Shown: piece by piece, positions 6,265-7,875 of the stretch | How the letters are laid out: each line of letters begins with the position of its first letter | Numbering within the stretch: position 1 is the first letter of the stretch | NCBI GenBank assembly: GCA_041689775.1 | Contig: JBDNFP010000474.1 | Location: 1-7,875 of the forward strand | DNA length: 7,875 nt | Origin: JBDNFP01 sp041689775 | Lineage (GTDB): Bacteria; Bacteroidota; Bacteroidia; Cytophagales; Spirosomataceae | Reading direction: 5' to 3' | Translations under genes and position numbers: made by a program | Notes under the pieces: generated by a model | Told to the model about the DNA's origin: nothing | The model's input: only the letters and a program-made list of their open reading frames with translations | Databases searched by the model: none

Positions 6265-7590
6265 CTAAACCACTCCGACATTTACGATTGCTTTTCTGAT
6301 TTCTTCTTCCATGATGTCGAGGCCTTTGTTGAATAGCTCGTCGGTGATAACCAGTGGAGAAAGGATACGGATGATGTTTCGATTAGTACCCGCGCTAAGC
6401 AGCACGAGCCCTCGTTGGGCGCAACTTCGGACTACTTCGGAGCAGAGATCGACGTCGGGTTGGTTAGGGTCGCCGTTTTTGACAAATTCCAGGGCATTCA
6501 TAGCACCTAAGCCCCGCACATCGCCGATTTCGGAACACTCCTTCTGTAATGCCTTAAACCGATCCATGAATAACTGCCCGATTTTATTGGCCCGCTCATT
6601 TAGGTTTTCGTCCTTCATGAATTTAATGGTAGCCAATGCAGCAGCGCAGCAAACTGGACTTCCAATGTAGGTACCTCCGATGGTTCCGGGTCCAGCGGCA
6701 TCCATAACCTCAGCCCGGCCCACCACGGCCGCAATGGGCATACCCGAGCCAAGTGATTTGGCATAGGTACTCAGGTCGGGTTGTACGTCGTAGTTTTGCC
6801 AACTGGCCCATTTTCCAGTACGTCCAAACCCACTCTGAATCTCATCAAGGATGAGCAGAATACCGTGTTTGTCGCAGTAAGCTCGCAGTCCTTCCATGTA
6901 CTTTTCTGGAACCTGGTAAAAGCCTCCCTCTCCCTGAATCGGCTCTACAATAATTGCCGCCAAACTTTCGGGGGGTACTAGATTATGACCACTCTCGTCG
7001 AGGCGTTTCAATTCCTTTTCCACAAATTCGTCAAGGGATTGGCTGCCGCCGTATCGGTAATAATTCGGGAAAGGGATGCGGTATACTTCCGGGGCAAATG
7101 GGCCACAGTCTATCTTATAGTTGATCTTACTGGTGAGGGTCATGGCCATCATGGTACGACCGTGGTAGGCATCCGTAAAACAAAGTACACCCTGGCGCTT
7201 GGTGGACATGCGGGCAATCTTAATGGCATTCTCTACGGCCTCCGCCCCTGTACATACGAGCATGGATTTGGTTTTCTCGCCGTGGGGAAGTATGTCAGCT
7301 AGTTGTTCGCATAACTCAATGTACGGCTCGTACGTGACCACATTAAAGCTGGTGTGGAGGTATTTTCCGGCTTGCTCACGGATAGCCTCTACCACCGGTT
7401 CGGGGCAATGCCCAGCGTTGACTACCCCAATACCCCCGGCAAAATCAATGAGTTCACGCCCATCTTCATCAATAATAGTGGCTCCCCTGGCCTCCCGAAC
7501 GGTGGCGGTATTGGATACACTTACTCCATTGGCAACGGCATTTTTTCTTCTTTCAAAAAGCTCTTGTGATTTGGTTACTTTGGTTATCAT
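6265..7590 (-). CDS. gabT: Class III aminotransferase, GabT-like (4-aminobutyrate aminotransferase)
   Basis: This PLP enzyme moves an omega-amino group, classically from GABA (or 5-aminovalerate) to 2-oxoglutarate, giving a semialdehyde and glutamate in the cytoplasm. The 441 residues align in layout with E. coli GabT (426). Visible marks are the start-proximal LFERRKNAVANGV (11-23), DFAGGIGVVNAGH (49-61), the phosphate loop CTGAEAVENAIK (113-124), FTDAYHGRT (138-146), VEPIQGEGG (215-223), ILDEIQSGFGRTG (247-259), YAKSLGSGMPI (276-286) and GGTYIGSP (305-312). Lys278 should hold PLP, Asp249 should bind the pyridine nitrogen, Thr307 the phosphate, and Glu216 corresponds to the E. coli substrate-gating Glu. 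Motif spacing supports the start at 7590. It is the first gene of the minus-strand run, with a 230-bp gap to the hydrolase. The family is clear; PuuE- or DavT-like use of other omega-amino acids is equally possible. Confidence 0.93.
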   Translation of the reverse strand: MITKVTKSQELFERRKNAVANGVSVSNTATVREARGATIIDEDGRELIDFAGGIGVVNAGHCPEPVVEAIREQAGKYLHTSFNVVTYEPYIELCEQLADILPHGEKTKSMLVCTGAEAVENAIKIARMSTKRQGVLCFTDAYHGRTMMAMTLTSKINYKIDCGPFAPEVYRIPFPNYYRYGGSQSLDEFVEKELKRLDESGHNLVPPESLAAIIVEPIQGEGGFYQVPEKYMEGLRAYCDKHGILLILDEIQSGFGRTGKWASWQNYDVQPDLSTYAKSLGSGMPIAAVVGRAEVMDAAGPGTIGGTYIGSPVCCAAALATIKFMKDENLNERANKIGQLFMDRFKALQKECSEIGDVRGLGAMNALEFVKNGDPNQPDVDLCSEVVRSCAQRGLVLLSAGTNRNIIRILSPLVITDELFNKGLDIMEEEIRKAIVNVGVV

Positions 7591-7781
7591 GAAAATAAAT
7601 CAGGATTATTAATGGTAAAAAATTAGTAAACTGAAATGGCCAATACTGTCCGTATCGTTTAGTAAAGTCCAATGAGTTAGTTAGGTTGAGGAACTAGTAC
7701 GGGATCAGAAAAATTGATAAGTAGAATAAAAGGAGGTAAGTAGGGCATTGAAATTAGTTTGCATTAATCTATCTTCGTTCC
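7591..7781. promoter_or_regulatory. Divergent intergenic region upstream of gabT and the transposase
   Basis: This 191-bp AT-rich gap separates the minus-strand gabT from the plus-strand transposase, so the gabT promoter should lie here. On the minus strand, TAATTTTT is close to the Bacteroidota -7 consensus TAnnTTTG, with a TTG about 15 bp before it. That spacing is shorter than the usual 19 bp or so, and I do not call it a promoter. If the transposase belongs to an IS, the IS left end must also fall in this gap. Confidence 0.35.
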
Positions 7782-7875
7782 ATGGGACGAAAAAACACAC
7801 CCTTTCTCAGCGAGGTGCAACGCGCTGAACTGATGCAGGGATTCAAAACGAGCCTGAGCCACGCCTTTCGCTTTC
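7782..7875 (+). CDS. IS630-type transposase, 5' part only
   Basis: The ATG at 7782 opens a frame that stays open to the window edge for 31 codons, starting MGRKNTPFLSEVQRAELMQG and continuing FKTSLSHAFRF. Its arrangement (short basic start, then L-S/T-E-x-x-R-x-x-L, then G-x-x-x-x-x-S-H-x-x-R) resembles the N-terminal helix-turn-helix of IS630-family transposases common in Bacteroidota. The catalytic DDE domain would lie beyond the window. A stop at 7755-7757 in the same frame excludes a much longer N-terminus. It is transcribed away from the metabolic cluster. The assignment is from recall of the family and short sequence only. Confidence 0.6.
   Translation, partial: MGRKNTPFLSEVQRAELMQGFKTSLSHAFRF

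Noticed and set aside
7199..7612. Plus-strand open frame of 137 codons opposite gabT
   Set aside because: It is antisense to strongly conserved aminotransferase sequence, is low in complexity (Ser, Ala, Thr rich) and shows no family signature.
7731..7740. Perfect AGGAGG as a Shine-Dalgarno for the transposase
   Set aside because: It lies about 45 bp before the ATG, and the frame of the transposase has a stop in between. Bacteroidota rarely use such sites.
1..7875. CRISPR array, rRNA or riboswitch
   Set aside because: No regularly spaced direct repeats, no rRNA segments and no conserved riboswitch core that I could recognise on either strand.

Overview
The window looks like a chromosomal segment from a member of the Bacteroidota, most likely Cytophagales. 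This is inferred from the protein style, the lack of Shine-Dalgarno motifs before the genes, and the AT-rich leaders. No taxonomic marker gene is present, so the placement is tentative.

Four genes lie head to tail on the minus strand and fill positions 674-7590. In transcription order they are: a GabT-type class III aminotransferase (6265-7590); a nitrilase-superfamily carbon-nitrogen hydrolase (5102-6034); an unusually long Orn/Lys/Arg decarboxylase of 926 residues (2274-5054); and an ATP-grasp ligase-like protein (674-2150). The last is split by a one-base frame disruption at a run of nine A residues. A strong stem-loop followed by a T-rich tract (601-651, minus) sits just past the last gene and looks like the terminator of the run. 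Spacing is 47 bp between hydrolase and decarboxylase, 123 bp between decarboxylase and ATP-grasp gene, and 230 bp between aminotransferase and hydrolase. At least the last three genes could be one transcript.

Together the genes suggest metabolism of a basic amino acid or diamine: decarboxylation to an amine, ATP-dependent amide formation, amide or carbamoyl hydrolysis, and transamination of the omega-amino group. This resembles the logic of the gamma-glutamyl-putrescine (Puu) and delta-aminovalerate (Dav) pathways, but with an ATP-grasp enzyme and no oxidase or dehydrogenase in view. The pathway is an inference; substrates cannot be read from the sequence.

The flanks carry mobile DNA. On the left, a 162-bp non-coding element (196-357) has perfect 19-bp terminal inverted repeats and a perfect 9-bp target duplication, a textbook MITE. 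On the right, the first 31 codons of an IS630-type transposase run off the window on the plus strand (7782-7875). The rest of 1-673 holds no gene I can support.
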